This document shows positions 22,452-30,475 of a stretch of DNA of 42,354 nucleotides, in pieces; within the stretch, counting starts at the first letter, position 1, and every line of letters starts with the position of its first letter. This DNA is from JANRKF01 sp033763575 (GTDB lineage Bacteria; Pseudomonadota; Alphaproteobacteria; Rickettsiales; SXRF01). The stretch covers positions 1-42,354 of the forward strand of contig JANRKF010000027.1 of assembly GCA_033763575.1 (NCBI GenBank), given 5' to 3'. A model generated the notes under the pieces. That model was not told the DNA's origin. It ran no database searches and saw only the letters and a program-made list of their open reading frames with translations. Made by a program: the position numbers and the translations under genes.

Positions 22452-23320
22452 TTGGTTTCTCCTGCGGCAAGGGAGGTTTGCAGCGTCACCAGCGCGGCCT
22501 GTGCGGCAAGGTGGGTTTCTGCGCGCCCTTTCCATGCGGCAAAAATATCGGCGGCGCGTGGCGACAGCGTGGCGATTTCCTGCAGCGTGGCCGCGACATC
22601 GCCCTTAGCCAGCCTGGCTTCGGCGCGGGCGAGGACGGCCTCGTCATCGGCGCCTTGTTGCGACTCGCCGATTTTGCGGATTTTCACCAGCGAGCGTAAA
22701 TTCTGCACGAATGTTTTTTTGCCGCTCTCAGGGGTGAGCGCAGGCTCGATGGCGCGGGTGAACTGTTCGGTGAGGCCTGCCAGCGTGGCAATGCCGGTGG
22801 TGCTCGCGTCGCTTAGTGGCGCAAGCGTTTCCTTAAGTGCCGGGCGCAGCGCCTGGAGCGCGGCCAGTTCACTCGCGAATGGCCGGCCAGACCGCACCGC
22901 ATCCTGCAGCTGGCTGGTGAGTATCAGCGCCCGCACATAGCCATGATCGAGCGATTTGATTTGTTCCATTTCGGCTTTGAGCGCGGCGATGTCATCGGGA
23001 TTTGCGGCGGGTGCCGCCTCATTCGCCGTGGGTCTTGGCGCATTCTCCAATGCGTTGAGTCGCGCTTCCAGCGGCCCTAAATCCGGCGCAGGCGATGGTT
23101 TGTTTTCTAGTATCGATAACTTGGTTTCCAGCGTTTTGATGCGCGCTTCAAGATCGGCGGGGATGGCAGGGGCCTCCACCATTTCTTCCGGCAATACCAG
23201 CGGTGTCAGGACATAGCGCAGGCCGAACCACAGCGCCGCCAGCACCATCATGGTAAAAAGCAGCCCTTTCACCGAGGCAATGATGCGGCGTTTCCTGCTT
23301 GGTTGTGCGTCCGGTTCCAT
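22448..23320 (-). CDS. Mitofilin/Mic60-like inner-membrane protein
   Basis: 290 aa. One N-terminal membrane helix (VKGLLFTMMVLAALWFGLRY, about 18-37), then a coiled-coil region with heptads (LEARIKTLETKLSILENK, LGPLEARLNALENA) and a C-terminal helical domain (LAPLSDASTTGIATLAGLTE, NLRSLVKIRKIGESQQGADD, ARLAKGDVAATLQEIATLS), the layout of alphaproteobacterial Mic60, ancestor of the mitochondrial cristae protein. It bends membranes and contacts envelope partners. Located between hemD (11-bp gap) and the hemY-like gene (4-bp overlap), the usual place. Confidence 0.88.
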   Translation of the reverse strand: MEPDAQPSRKRRIIASVKGLLFTMMVLAALWFGLRYVLTPLVLPEEMVEAPAIPADLEARIKTLETKLSILENKPSPAPDLGPLEARLNALENAPRPTANEAAPAANPDDIAALKAEMEQIKSLDHGYVRALILTSQLQDAVRSGRPFASELAALQALRPALKETLAPLSDASTTGIATLAGLTEQFTRAIEPALTPESGKKTFVQNLRSLVKIRKIGESQQGADDEAVLARAEARLAKGDVAATLQEIATLSPRAADIFAAWKGRAETHLAAQAALVTLQTSLAAGETK

Positions 23321-23331
23321 AGCTCCCCACT

Positions 23332-24066
23332 TTATTGTGCGTAGATATTATCCACGCTATCGACCAGCGATGCAAGCGTTGGCTTCCTGGCAATGAAAAT
23401 ATGCCGCCATGTGGCGTCCTGGGCGGCGTTCGCCACCTCTTCGCTGAGCGCGAAGAGATCGAGCGCGGCGCTGGCCGGAGTGCAGCCTGCGCGTTTCAGC
23501 AGATCGAGAAAGATCGCGACGTTGCGCGGGGAAAAAAATGTCACGGCGTCGATCTGCCCGCGTTTTAGCTGCGCGATCAGCGTATCCGACAAGCTCTCGG
23601 CGGCGAGCGCGTGATAGGCGATGATGCGCTGGCAGCTCATGCCGAAGCTGCCAAGGATTTCCGGCAGGTCGGAGCGTATATGTTCGCCGGAAACATAGAG
23701 GAAGCGTGCGCCGTCGTCATACCCCCCCTGGATATATTCGAGCATCGATTCGAGCGTGCCGCCCGTATCGTACACCCGTGAAAAACCCAGCGACATGGCA
23801 TGTTCCATGGTGGCGGTGCCGACGGCGAGGATGCAGGTGTCGCGGATGTCGGATAGCAGCGCCAGCGCCTGCGCCGCGTGTTTGCTGGTAATCAGGACGG
23901 CGTCCGGTTCCTCGCGCATGGCCTGTTCGACCTCGGCGCGGATGGTATGGTTTAAAAAAATCTCGGTGAGCGGCTCGTGGATCACGAAATGCCCAAGCTG
24001 CTGCAGGGCCTCGGTCAGTTCATGTTCATCGCCCTTGGAGCGGGTGACAAGGATGGTCTTGCTCAT
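23332..24066 (-). CDS. hemD: Uroporphyrinogen-III synthase
   Basis: 244 aa. Closes hydroxymethylbilane to uroporphyrinogen III in haem synthesis. Recognisable parts: KTILVTRSKGDEHELTEALQ at the N terminus, DAVLITSKHAAQALAL, ILAVGTATMEHAMSLGF, ARFLYVSGEHIRSDLPEIL, DAVTFFSPRNVAIFLDLL and IFIARKPTLASLVDSV. I use the ATG at 24066 because AGGAAG lies 8 bases upstream; a GTG nine bases earlier overlaps that site. hemC, often adjacent, is not seen in the window. A family-C repeat separates it from acpS. Confidence 0.93.
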   Translation of the reverse strand: MSKTILVTRSKGDEHELTEALQQLGHFVIHEPLTEIFLNHTIRAEVEQAMREEPDAVLITSKHAAQALALLSDIRDTCILAVGTATMEHAMSLGFSRVYDTGGTLESMLEYIQGGYDDGARFLYVSGEHIRSDLPEILGSFGMSCQRIIAYHALAAESLSDTLIAQLKRGQIDAVTFFSPRNVAIFLDLLKRAGCTPASAALDLFALSEEVANAAQDATWRHIFIARKPTLASLVDSVDNIYAQ

Positions 24067-24082
24067 GAAACCCACTTCCTAC

Positions 24083-24199
24083 CTCTACTGCGGTGGACAA
24101 TTTGCTTGTCAAAACCGTCCTCGAATCCGCACATACTTTGCTGTATGCTTGCGGCTCTGCGGGCGGTTTTTTCGCGCACTTGCCTCACCGCAGCGAGAT
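24083..24199. repeat. Dispersed palindromic repeat, family C (between acpS and hemD)
   Basis: Begins CTCTACT and ends AGCGAGAT. A central hairpin CGCACATACTTTGCTGTATG-CTTGCG is bounded by outer arms around CAAAACCGTCC and GGGCGGTTTT. The copy at 35070-35185 has the same ends and a matching central hairpin with different outer arms. Confidence 0.75.
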
Positions 24200-24210
24200 A
24201 TAAAAAGGGT

Positions 24211-24600
24211 TCAGGCAGGGGTGGCATCGATTGTCACATGGGCGATGGCATAGGGAAATTCGTCCGACAGCGCAAGGAAAATTTTGGCAATATACCCTGC
24301 CGGGGTAAGGTATTTTACCCGCGCCAGCGCGCTTCCATGAAGGATGATGGCGGGTGCGCCGCGTTCATCATTCGTCACTTCGATTTCGCTAAAAAATGCA
24401 TCGGCGCCGATGCCGGTGCCAAGCGCCTTGGCAGTGGCTTCCTTGGCGGCGAAGCGTTTGGCGTAGGAGGCTGCGCGTTGTGCGCGGCCATCGCAGGTGG
24501 CCTGCTCGTTTTTAGTGAAAATGCGTGCGATGAATTTCTCATCGAGCAGCTTTTCGATGCGGGTGATATCCACCATATCGATACCCGTACCCAGTATCAT
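24211..24600 (-). CDS. acpS: Holo-[acyl-carrier-protein] synthase
   Basis: 129 aa. Transfers phosphopantetheine from CoA to acyl carrier protein. Signatures: MILGTGIDMVDITRIEKLL (metal-binding Asp), RFAAKEATAKALGTGIGADA (the KEAxxKA motif) and HVTIDATPA at the end. Length is typical. Its ATG overlaps the pdxJ stop by 4 bp, a pairing (pdxJ-acpS) conserved across many proteobacteria. Confidence 0.96.
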   Translation of the reverse strand: MILGTGIDMVDITRIEKLLDEKFIARIFTKNEQATCDGRAQRAASYAKRFAAKEATAKALGTGIGADAFFSEIEVTNDERGAPAIILHGSALARVKYLTPAGYIAKIFLALSDEFPYAIAHVTIDATPA

Positions 24601-25367
24601 ATCTCCTCCGTAGCTTTAGCAAAGGAGGATCGCGCCCCCTCGATCAGGAAGCGCATCCGCGCCACCGATTCTTTCATGCCGATGAACATCGCTTCGCCCA
24701 TCAGGAAATGGCCGATATTCAGCTCGGCGATTTCAGGAATGGCGGCGATCGCGGCGACATTCTCATAATTCAACCCATGCCCGGCATGGACTTCAAGGCC
24801 GAGCGAGTGGGCGAGTTGCGCAGCAGAGCGCAGGTGACAGGCGGCAGGTGACAGGTAGTCTTCATCCTTACTTTTGTCTTCCTGCGCGTACGCGCCTGTG
24901 TGCAGCTCTACAATATCGGCGCCGGTGCGGGCGGCCGCTTCGATCTGGCCGGCATCGGCATCGATGAATAAAGACACGCGGATGCCCTTGCCCTGTAATG
25001 GTTTGATATACGGGGTAAGGGTATGTTCCTGCGCGCAGACATCAAGCCCACCCTCGGTGGTAAGCTCAGTGCGCTTTTCCGGGACGATACATACCGCATT
25101 GGGGTATATTTTCAGCGCTATCTCCAACATTTCCCCCGTCGCCGCCATTTCCATATTGAGCGGCAGCGGCACCTCGTTTTTGAGGCGCTCGATATCGCGG
25201 TCGCGGATATGCCTGCGGTCTTCGCGCAAATGCGCGGTGATGCCATCGGCGCCCGCTTCCATGGCCATAAGTGCCGCCCGCACCGGGCAGGGATGTTCTC
25301 CCCCGCGTGCATTGCGCAATGTAGCGACGTGATCGATGTTGATGCCGAGGCGTATCACGTCTGCCAC
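24597..25367 (-). CDS. pdxJ: Pyridoxine 5'-phosphate synthase
   Basis: 256 aa TIM barrel that condenses 1-deoxyxylulose 5-phosphate with 3-amino-2-oxopropyl phosphate in vitamin B6 synthesis. Motifs: RLGINIDHVATLRNARGGEH, DGITAHLREDRRHI, NMEMAATGEML, CIVPEKRTELTTEGGLDV, VSLFIDADAGQI, ELHTGAYA and LEVHAGHGLNYENV. Two additions are notable. The segment DKSKDEDYLSPAACHL before RSAAQLAHSLG is coded by short direct repeats (GCAGGTGACAGG). The C terminus ends SSFAKATEEI, coded by a hairpin. The gene overlaps spoT by 13 bp and acpS by 4 bp. Confidence 0.96.
   Translation of the reverse strand: MADVIRLGINIDHVATLRNARGGEHPCPVRAALMAMEAGADGITAHLREDRRHIRDRDIERLKNEVPLPLNMEMAATGEMLEIALKIYPNAVCIVPEKRTELTTEGGLDVCAQEHTLTPYIKPLQGKGIRVSLFIDADAGQIEAAARTGADIVELHTGAYAQEDKSKDEDYLSPAACHLRSAAQLAHSLGLEVHAGHGLNYENVAAIAAIPEIAELNIGHFLMGEAMFIGMKESVARMRFLIEGARSSFAKATEEI
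24604..24629 (-). repeat. Hairpin coding for the PdxJ C-terminal tail
   Basis: TCCTCC at 24604-24609 pairs with GGAGGA at 24624-24629, with an inner GCT-TT-AGC stem. Translated on the minus strand it gives SFAKATEE, a tail I recall seeing on unrelated bacterial proteins where such repeats occur. Confidence 0.6.
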
Positions 25368-27508
25368 CTCTCGACGCTTTGGACCACTTCCTTGGCCCGC
25401 AGGTTGGCGATGATGCTGCCGAGATGATGGACGTCCTTGACCTCGACATCGACCAGGATCTCAAAGAAATCGGTGGAGCGGTTGGTGATTTTCAGGTTGT
25501 TGATGTTGCCGCCATCCTTGGCGATGACGTTGGTGACGGTGGCGAGCGCCGCCGGTTCATGGCTGATATGGGCGCGCAGGCGGCCGATATGACCGGCTTC
25601 GAGGGAATCTTTTTCCCACGCCACATCGATCCAGCGCTCGGGCGCGTCGGCGTAATTTTCCAGTGTTTCGCAATCCATGGTGTGGATGGTGACGCCCTTG
25701 CCGGTGGTGACGATGCCGACGATTTTGTCGCCGGGGATCGGATGGCAGCACCCCGCGAAATGCAGCGCCATGCCGGGGATGAGGCCCTTGATCGGCATCG
25801 GTGCGGAGGTGTCGGTTCTCTTTTTGCGGAACGGGTTGGTGAGCGATGACAGCATGCCCTGGCTCTGCGAGGAGAGTTTTTTGCGGCCGAGCACCACCTC
25901 GGTCACTTGCTGGCGCGAAAGCATGCCTTCGCCGACATCGGCCAGCAGATCATCGACTTCCTTCTTGCCAAAATGCGGCAAATGCGGCTCGATCATCTTC
26001 TCGTTGAAATCCTCGCCTTCCTGCTTGAACATCTTGGTGAGCACGGCGCGGCCCAGCGTGATATATTCCGATCGCTGCGATACGCGCACGAATTTGCGGA
26101 TTTCACTGCGCGCCTTGCCGGTGACGACGAAGCGCTCCCAGCTTGGGCTGGGCGTCTGCGTTTTGCTGGTGATGATTTCAACCTGATCGCCGTTTTTAAG
26201 CTTGGTGCGCAGCGGCACGATGCGGCCATTGATCTTCGCGCCGACACAGGTATCGCCGACGCCGCTATGCACCGCATAGGCGAAATCCACCGGCGTCGCG
26301 CCGCGTGGGAAGGCGAGGATATCGCCCTTCGGCGAAAAACAAAATACCTGGTCCTGGTACATTTCCAGCTTGGTGTTCTCCAGGAATTCTTCCGGGTTCG
26401 ACGATTGTTCCAGTATCTCCAGCAGTTCGCGTATCCAGCGGAATTGCTTGCCGTCGGTGCCGTTGTTGCTGCGCTGCTTATACGACCAGTGCGCGGCGAG
26501 GCCGTATTCGGCTAGCTCATGCATTTCGCGGGTGCGGATTTGTATTTCGACCTTCTGCTGGCCCGGCCCCATCACCGAGGTGTGCAGCGACTGGTAGCCG
26601 TTGGATTTCGGCGTGGAGATGTAATCCTTGAACCGTCCCGGGATGATGTGCCAGGCGGCGTGGATGATGCCCAGCGCCTGATAGCATTCGGGAACGGATT
26701 CGACGATAATCCGGAACGCGACGATATCGGCGAGTTGCTCGAAGGAAATATTTTTGTCTTCCATCTTGCCCCAGATGGAAAACGGTTTTTTCTCGCGCCC
26801 GGAGATTTCGGCCTGCGGAAGACCGCCTTCCACCAGCCGCGCTTTCAGCGTTTCGCGGATTTTTTCCAGCTCGGCGGCGCCCTGCTCGCGCAGGAAATGC
26901 AGGCGCTTGATGATCGAGGCGCGCGCGTCCGGATGCAGTTCGGCGAAGGCGAGATCCTGCAATTCCTCTTTCATGTTGCGCATACCGATGCGCTCGGCGA
27001 GCGACGCGTAAATCTCCACCGTTTCCTTGGCGATGCGCTGGCGTTTTTCCGGGTTTGGAATATGTTTGAGCGTTTCCATATTGTGCAGCCGGTCGGCGAG
27101 CTTGACCAGCAGCACACGAATATCTTCGCTCATGGCGATGAGGAGTTTGCGGAAATTTTCCGCCTGCTTCATGTTTTCCGATTTGCCTTCGAGCCGCGAT
27201 AATTTGGTGACGCCATCGACCAGCTGTCTTACTTCGCTACCGAACTGCTGCTCGATATCCTCCAGCGTCACCTCGGTGTCTTCGACCGTGTCGTGGAGCA
27301 GGGCGGTGATGATCGAGGTCGCGTCCAGCCGGTATTCGGTAAGCTTATAGGCGACTTCGACCGGATGCGAGAAATAGGCCTCGCCGGAGGCGCGTTTCTG
27401 CGGGCCGTGCGCCTTCATGGCAAAATCATAGGCGCGGCCGATCAGCGCCACATCCGCTTCCGGATCGTAGGACCGCAATTTATCGGTAAGTTCCTGCAAG
27501 GTGATCAT
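25355..27508 (-). CDS. spoT: Bifunctional (p)ppGpp synthetase/hydrolase
   Basis: 717 aa, the usual single alphaproteobacterial Rel/SpoT enzyme. HD hydrolase domain (about 20-190) shows FSHPVEVAYKLTEYRLD and TALLHDTVEDTEV. The synthetase domain (about 230-350) shows RFKDYISTPKSNGYQSLHTS and QIRTREMHELAEYGLAAHW. TGS domain (about 390-450) has FSPKGDILAFPRGATPVDFA and C-terminal ACT domain (about 640-715) has AALATVTNVIAKDGGNINNL. All four domains are intact, so both activities are expected. Divergent from the tad operon across 202 bp. It leads a six-gene minus-strand run. Confidence 0.95.
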   Translation of the reverse strand: MITLQELTDKLRSYDPEADVALIGRAYDFAMKAHGPQKRASGEAYFSHPVEVAYKLTEYRLDATSIITALLHDTVEDTEVTLEDIEQQFGSEVRQLVDGVTKLSRLEGKSENMKQAENFRKLLIAMSEDIRVLLVKLADRLHNMETLKHIPNPEKRQRIAKETVEIYASLAERIGMRNMKEELQDLAFAELHPDARASIIKRLHFLREQGAAELEKIRETLKARLVEGGLPQAEISGREKKPFSIWGKMEDKNISFEQLADIVAFRIIVESVPECYQALGIIHAAWHIIPGRFKDYISTPKSNGYQSLHTSVMGPGQQKVEIQIRTREMHELAEYGLAAHWSYKQRSNNGTDGKQFRWIRELLEILEQSSNPEEFLENTKLEMYQDQVFCFSPKGDILAFPRGATPVDFAYAVHSGVGDTCVGAKINGRIVPLRTKLKNGDQVEIITSKTQTPSPSWERFVVTGKARSEIRKFVRVSQRSEYITLGRAVLTKMFKQEGEDFNEKMIEPHLPHFGKKEVDDLLADVGEGMLSRQQVTEVVLGRKKLSSQSQGMLSSLTNPFRKKRTDTSAPMPIKGLIPGMALHFAGCCHPIPGDKIVGIVTTGKGVTIHTMDCETLENYADAPERWIDVAWEKDSLEAGHIGRLRAHISHEPAALATVTNVIAKDGGNINNLKITNRSTDFFEILVDVEVKDVHHLGSIIANLRAKEVVQSVERWQT

Positions 27509-27657
27509 CTATTGATTGTAACCCAAGTTGCTGTGGATTGAGAAGAAAATTTGTGCATTGCAATGAGATACCGCGTTACCTGCGGTAAATTATACAAAAT
27601 ATGATAATAATCCGCTAATAACATACTGTATTTATATTGATTTTTAGCATTTTAGGC

Positions 27658-27689
27658 TTAACCTTTTCTTAAGTCGGCGGGCGTATTCT
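27658..27689 (+). promoter_or_regulatory. CtrA-type promoter of the tad/cpa operon
   Basis: TTAA-CCTTTTC-TTAA (27658-27672), 11 bp gap, TATTCT (27684-27689) as -10. GGGTGAGGAGA follows as ribosome site before the cpaB ATG at 27711. Layout matches the promoters at 12004 and 14916. Known Caulobacter pilus genes are CtrA-controlled, which supports the reading. Confidence 0.72.
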
Positions 27690-27710
27690 CTAGGGTGAGG
27701 AGACCCTCTC

Positions 27711-28559
27711 ATGCGGACCAACAGCCGAGTCGTTATATTATTGATCGCTGCGCTTATCGCGGCTTTTACCGCCGTCATCGTGCGCAAGAAAATGGCGGCG
27801 TTGCAGGGTGGAACTCAGGTGCAGCAGACGGAGTCCAAGCGGATATTGGTGGCCAGGCGCGACGTGCCGGCGGGTAAATTCGTCGATTCCAGCACCGATC
27901 TGGATTGGGTGGAGCCTAAGGGCGATATGGACGGTGCGGACGTGATCCGTGAAAGCGTTTCCAAAAAAAGCGAATTTAACGGTGGCGTGGTGCGGCGCGC
28001 GCTGAAAGCCGGAAAGCCGATTGCGCCGGATGAAATTACCAAGGCGGGCGATGGCGGCTTCCTGTCGGCGGTGCTGGAGCCGGGCATGCGCGCAGTGGCG
28101 ATTGCAGTGACGGCGACCACGGGCGCGGCCGGTTTCATCGCGCCGGGCGACCGGGTGGATCTTATCGTGACCCACCGGATCAAATCGGCGCGCAGCGAGA
28201 TGGGCGGCGAAGATACGGTCGTAAGCGAAACCTTCGTGCGCGATGTGCGGGTGGTGGCGGTGGATCAATCGCTCGGCTCGGCGGAGAACAAGGCCCAGCT
28301 TGCCAAGAACGTCACGGTGGAGGTGACGGAAAGCCAGGCGGAGCAAATCGCGGTGGCGATTGAGATGGGCAAGATTTCGATGGCGCTGCGTAGTGCACTC
28401 ACCAACAATAAAAACGTGCTTTCGCCGGAGCGCGATTCGACGCGCACCAGCGATGTCATTCCTTCGCTCTCGCGCAAAGGCAGCGTGGCACCGCATGTGC
28501 AGGTGATCCGCGGCGACGAGAAGGAAGATATGCAATTTCTGAATCAGGGGGCGCGCTGA
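27711..28559 (+). CDS. cpaB: Flp/Tad pilus assembly protein CpaB (RcpC)
   Basis: 282 aa. Periplasmic/inner-membrane-anchored protein of the Tad secretion channel. N-terminal helix VVILLIAALIAAFTAVIVR, then a SAF domain (ILVARRDVPAGKFVDSSTDL), and the RcpC core MRAVAIAVTATTGAAGFIAP-GDRVDLIV (conserved). C terminus includes VTVEVTESQAEQIAVAIEMG. First gene of the operon; no pilin gene precedes it. Stop codon is one base before the cpaC ORF. Confidence 0.93.
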   Translation: MRTNSRVVILLIAALIAAFTAVIVRKKMAALQGGTQVQQTESKRILVARRDVPAGKFVDSSTDLDWVEPKGDMDGADVIRESVSKKSEFNGGVVRRALKAGKPIAPDEITKAGDGGFLSAVLEPGMRAVAIAVTATTGAAGFIAPGDRVDLIVTHRIKSARSEMGGEDTVVSETFVRDVRVVAVDQSLGSAENKAQLAKNVTVEVTESQAEQIAVAIEMGKISMALRSALTNNKNVLSPERDSTRTSDVIPSLSRKGSVAPHVQVIRGDEKEDMQFLNQGAR

Positions 28560-28560
28560 T

Positions 28561-30048
28561 ATGGCGAGTGAATTATATAATCCGTCATTGCGAGCCGCAG
28601 GCGAAGCAATCCATCTTTCTAAACGTGTATCGAGAAAGATGGATTGCCGCGTCGTTGCTACGCTCCTCCTCGCAATGACAACCATTTTTATATGTGCCGC
28701 TTCGCCATCGATGGCCGAAGAGAATATCCAGATTGAAATCAATAAAGGGCAGATGATCAAATTGCCCGCCGCGGCGTCATCGGTGGTGCTCTCAGACCCG
28801 ACCACGGCGGATGTGCAGGTGGTATCGCCGACGCTGCTGTTTGTCCATGGCAAGAAAGTGGGCGATACCAGCGTGTATGTGGTCGATAGCACCGACAACC
28901 AGATTTACAGCGCCACCATCTCGGTGACGCATAACCTGAGCAAATTGCAAAGCGCGGTGAAACGCGCCGCGCCGAAATCCAAAATCAATATTCATACGGT
29001 GGACGGCGGCATCGTGCTCGACGGTTTCGCGCAGTCGGTGGAAGAGGCGGAGAATATCCGGAATCTGGCCGCAGCCTTCATCGGCGATAAGGAAAAAATG
29101 GTGAATATGATTAAATCGGCCGGTTCCGATCAGGTGGCGCTCAGAGTCAAAATCGTCGAGATGGCGCGCAACGATCTCAAGCGTTTCGGCATCAACCTGC
29201 AAACGTTGCTGACGCCAGGCGGCGCGGTGATTCAGCTATTGCGCGGCGCCGATGTGGAAATCGATACCGACGGAAAACTGAACGGCAGCGTCACCGAGGT
29301 CGACCGCACCGGCCTGCTCGATCGCAGCGGCGGCACCGGCAGCCAGATTCTCACGCGCTTCAACAACGGCAAAGTCACCAACGTCATCGACGCGCTGGAG
29401 ACGCAGGGCCTGCTCACGACACTCGCCGAGCCGACGCTCACCACCACGTCCGGCAAGGGTGCCAGTTTCCTTGCTGGCGGCGAATTCCCGATTCCGGTGA
29501 AGGGCAGCGACGGCTCGATCACCATCGAATATAAACCGTTCGGCGTCGGCCTCAATTTTACCCCGACGGTGATGAGCCGCGAGCGCATCAGCATCGATGT
29601 CGCGCCCGAGGTCAGCTCGATCAGCTTCGACAACCCGATCGAGATTGACGGCATCCGAAACCCAATCATCCTCACTCGCCGTGCGCAATCGACGGTGGAG
29701 CTTGGCAGCGGCGACACCTTCATGCTGGCCGGTCTGCTGCGCAACGAGGGGAGCAACAACGTCAATAAATTTCCGGGCCTTGGCGATCTGCCGGTGCTGG
29801 GCGCCCTGTTCCGTTCCACCGAATTCCAGAACAATCAGACCGAGCTGGTCATTCTGGTCACGCCGTATGTGGTGCATCCGATCGCCGATCCGAAGAAGGT
29901 GCAAACGCCGCTTGACGGATACCGCCCGCCGAATGATCTGCAGCGCATGCTGCTTGGCAGCCTCTATCAGCAACAGCCGGAGGCCGAAAAAACGGATGAA
30001 GAATCCATGCCGAAACTGCATGGGAAAGGCGGGTTTATCTATGAGTAG
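28561..30048 (+). CDS. cpaC: Tad pilus outer-membrane secretin CpaC (RcpA) with repeat-derived N terminus
   Basis: 495 aa from the ATG at 28561, or 469 aa from an internal ATG at 28639. Mature protein starts after ASPSMA with the pilus/BON-like domain (INKGQMIKLPAAASSVVLSD, DGGIVLDGFAQSVEEAENI), followed by VALRVKIVEMARNDLKRFGI and the secretin domain (GLLTTLAEPTLTTTSGKGAS, FLAGGEFPIPV, FGVGLNFTPTVMSRERISID, GDTFMLAGLLRN, LPVLGALFRSTEFQNNQTEL). This forms the outer-membrane pore. Codons 8-40 lie in a family-B palindrome (28584-28679) that supplies the signal peptide's n-region and part of its core (MDCRVVATLLLAMT). The internal ATG may be the working start. GGGGGCG precedes the first ATG. Confidence 0.93.
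   Translation: MASELYNPSLRAAGEAIHLSKRVSRKMDCRVVATLLLAMTTIFICAASPSMAEENIQIEINKGQMIKLPAAASSVVLSDPTTADVQVVSPTLLFVHGKKVGDTSVYVVDSTDNQIYSATISVTHNLSKLQSAVKRAAPKSKINIHTVDGGIVLDGFAQSVEEAENIRNLAAAFIGDKEKMVNMIKSAGSDQVALRVKIVEMARNDLKRFGINLQTLLTPGGAVIQLLRGADVEIDTDGKLNGSVTEVDRTGLLDRSGGTGSQILTRFNNGKVTNVIDALETQGLLTTLAEPTLTTTSGKGASFLAGGEFPIPVKGSDGSITIEYKPFGVGLNFTPTVMSRERISIDVAPEVSSISFDNPIEIDGIRNPIILTRRAQSTVELGSGDTFMLAGLLRNEGSNNVNKFPGLGDLPVLGALFRSTEFQNNQTELVILVTPYVVHPIADPKKVQTPLDGYRPPNDLQRMLLGSLYQQQPEAEKTDEESMPKLHGKGGFIYE
28584..28679. repeat. Family-B palindrome inside the cpaC coding region
   Basis: GTCATTGCGAGCCGCAGGCG to CAATCCATCTTTC at the left; GAAAGATGGATTG to CTCCTCGCAATGAC at the right. The inverted arms would place a strong hairpin in the mRNA directly after the first start codon. 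Length 96 bp, a multiple of three. Confidence 0.93.
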
Positions 30049-30463
30049 GCTATACATCATTCCCCTGCTGCTGCTTTCCGCCTGCAACGGGCTGGAGTTG
30101 GGCGATAACGATCCCACGGATTACAACACCAGCAATAAGGTCGTAAACAAAGTCGGCCCGAACGGCGAGCTGATTTCGCCGCCGAACTGCCCGAACTGGA
30201 CGGCCTCGCCCTTCACCACCTATGACAACGCCAAGCAGGGTAATTTCGGCTGCGCGACTGTGACCAACCTCGGGCTGATGCTTGAAGACCCGCGTGACCT
30301 GGAGCGCGGCGCCAGCGGCGGGAAAATCACGCCGGATGCGACGCGTTCGTCGGAGGCTATTCAGAATTACCGCAAAGGATTGTCGAATCCGGCGTCTGAA
30401 AAATCCACCGGCAGCCCGGTGGCCGATGCTGTCGCCGGTAGCATTTCCGGCGGCGGTCAATGA
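30041..30463 (+). CDS. cpaD: Tad pilus lipoprotein CpaD (short)
   Basis: 140 aa, ATG overlapping the end of cpaC by 8 bp. Lipobox in MSRLYIIPLLLLSACNG (Cys 15). The CpaD signature is visible: PPNCPNWTASPFTTYDNAKQ then GNFGCATVTNLGLMLEDPRDL. CpaD proteins known from Caulobacter and relatives are longer, so this is a reduced version keeping mainly the C-terminal domain. It is thought to pilot or stabilise the secretin. The tail GSPVADAVAGSISGGGQ is low complexity. Confidence 0.9.
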   Translation: MSRLYIIPLLLLSACNGLELGDNDPTDYNTSNKVVNKVGPNGELISPPNCPNWTASPFTTYDNAKQGNFGCATVTNLGLMLEDPRDLERGASGGKITPDATRSSEAIQNYRKGLSNPASEKSTGSPVADAVAGSISGGGQ

Positions 30464-30475
30464 GGAGCACCCTGT

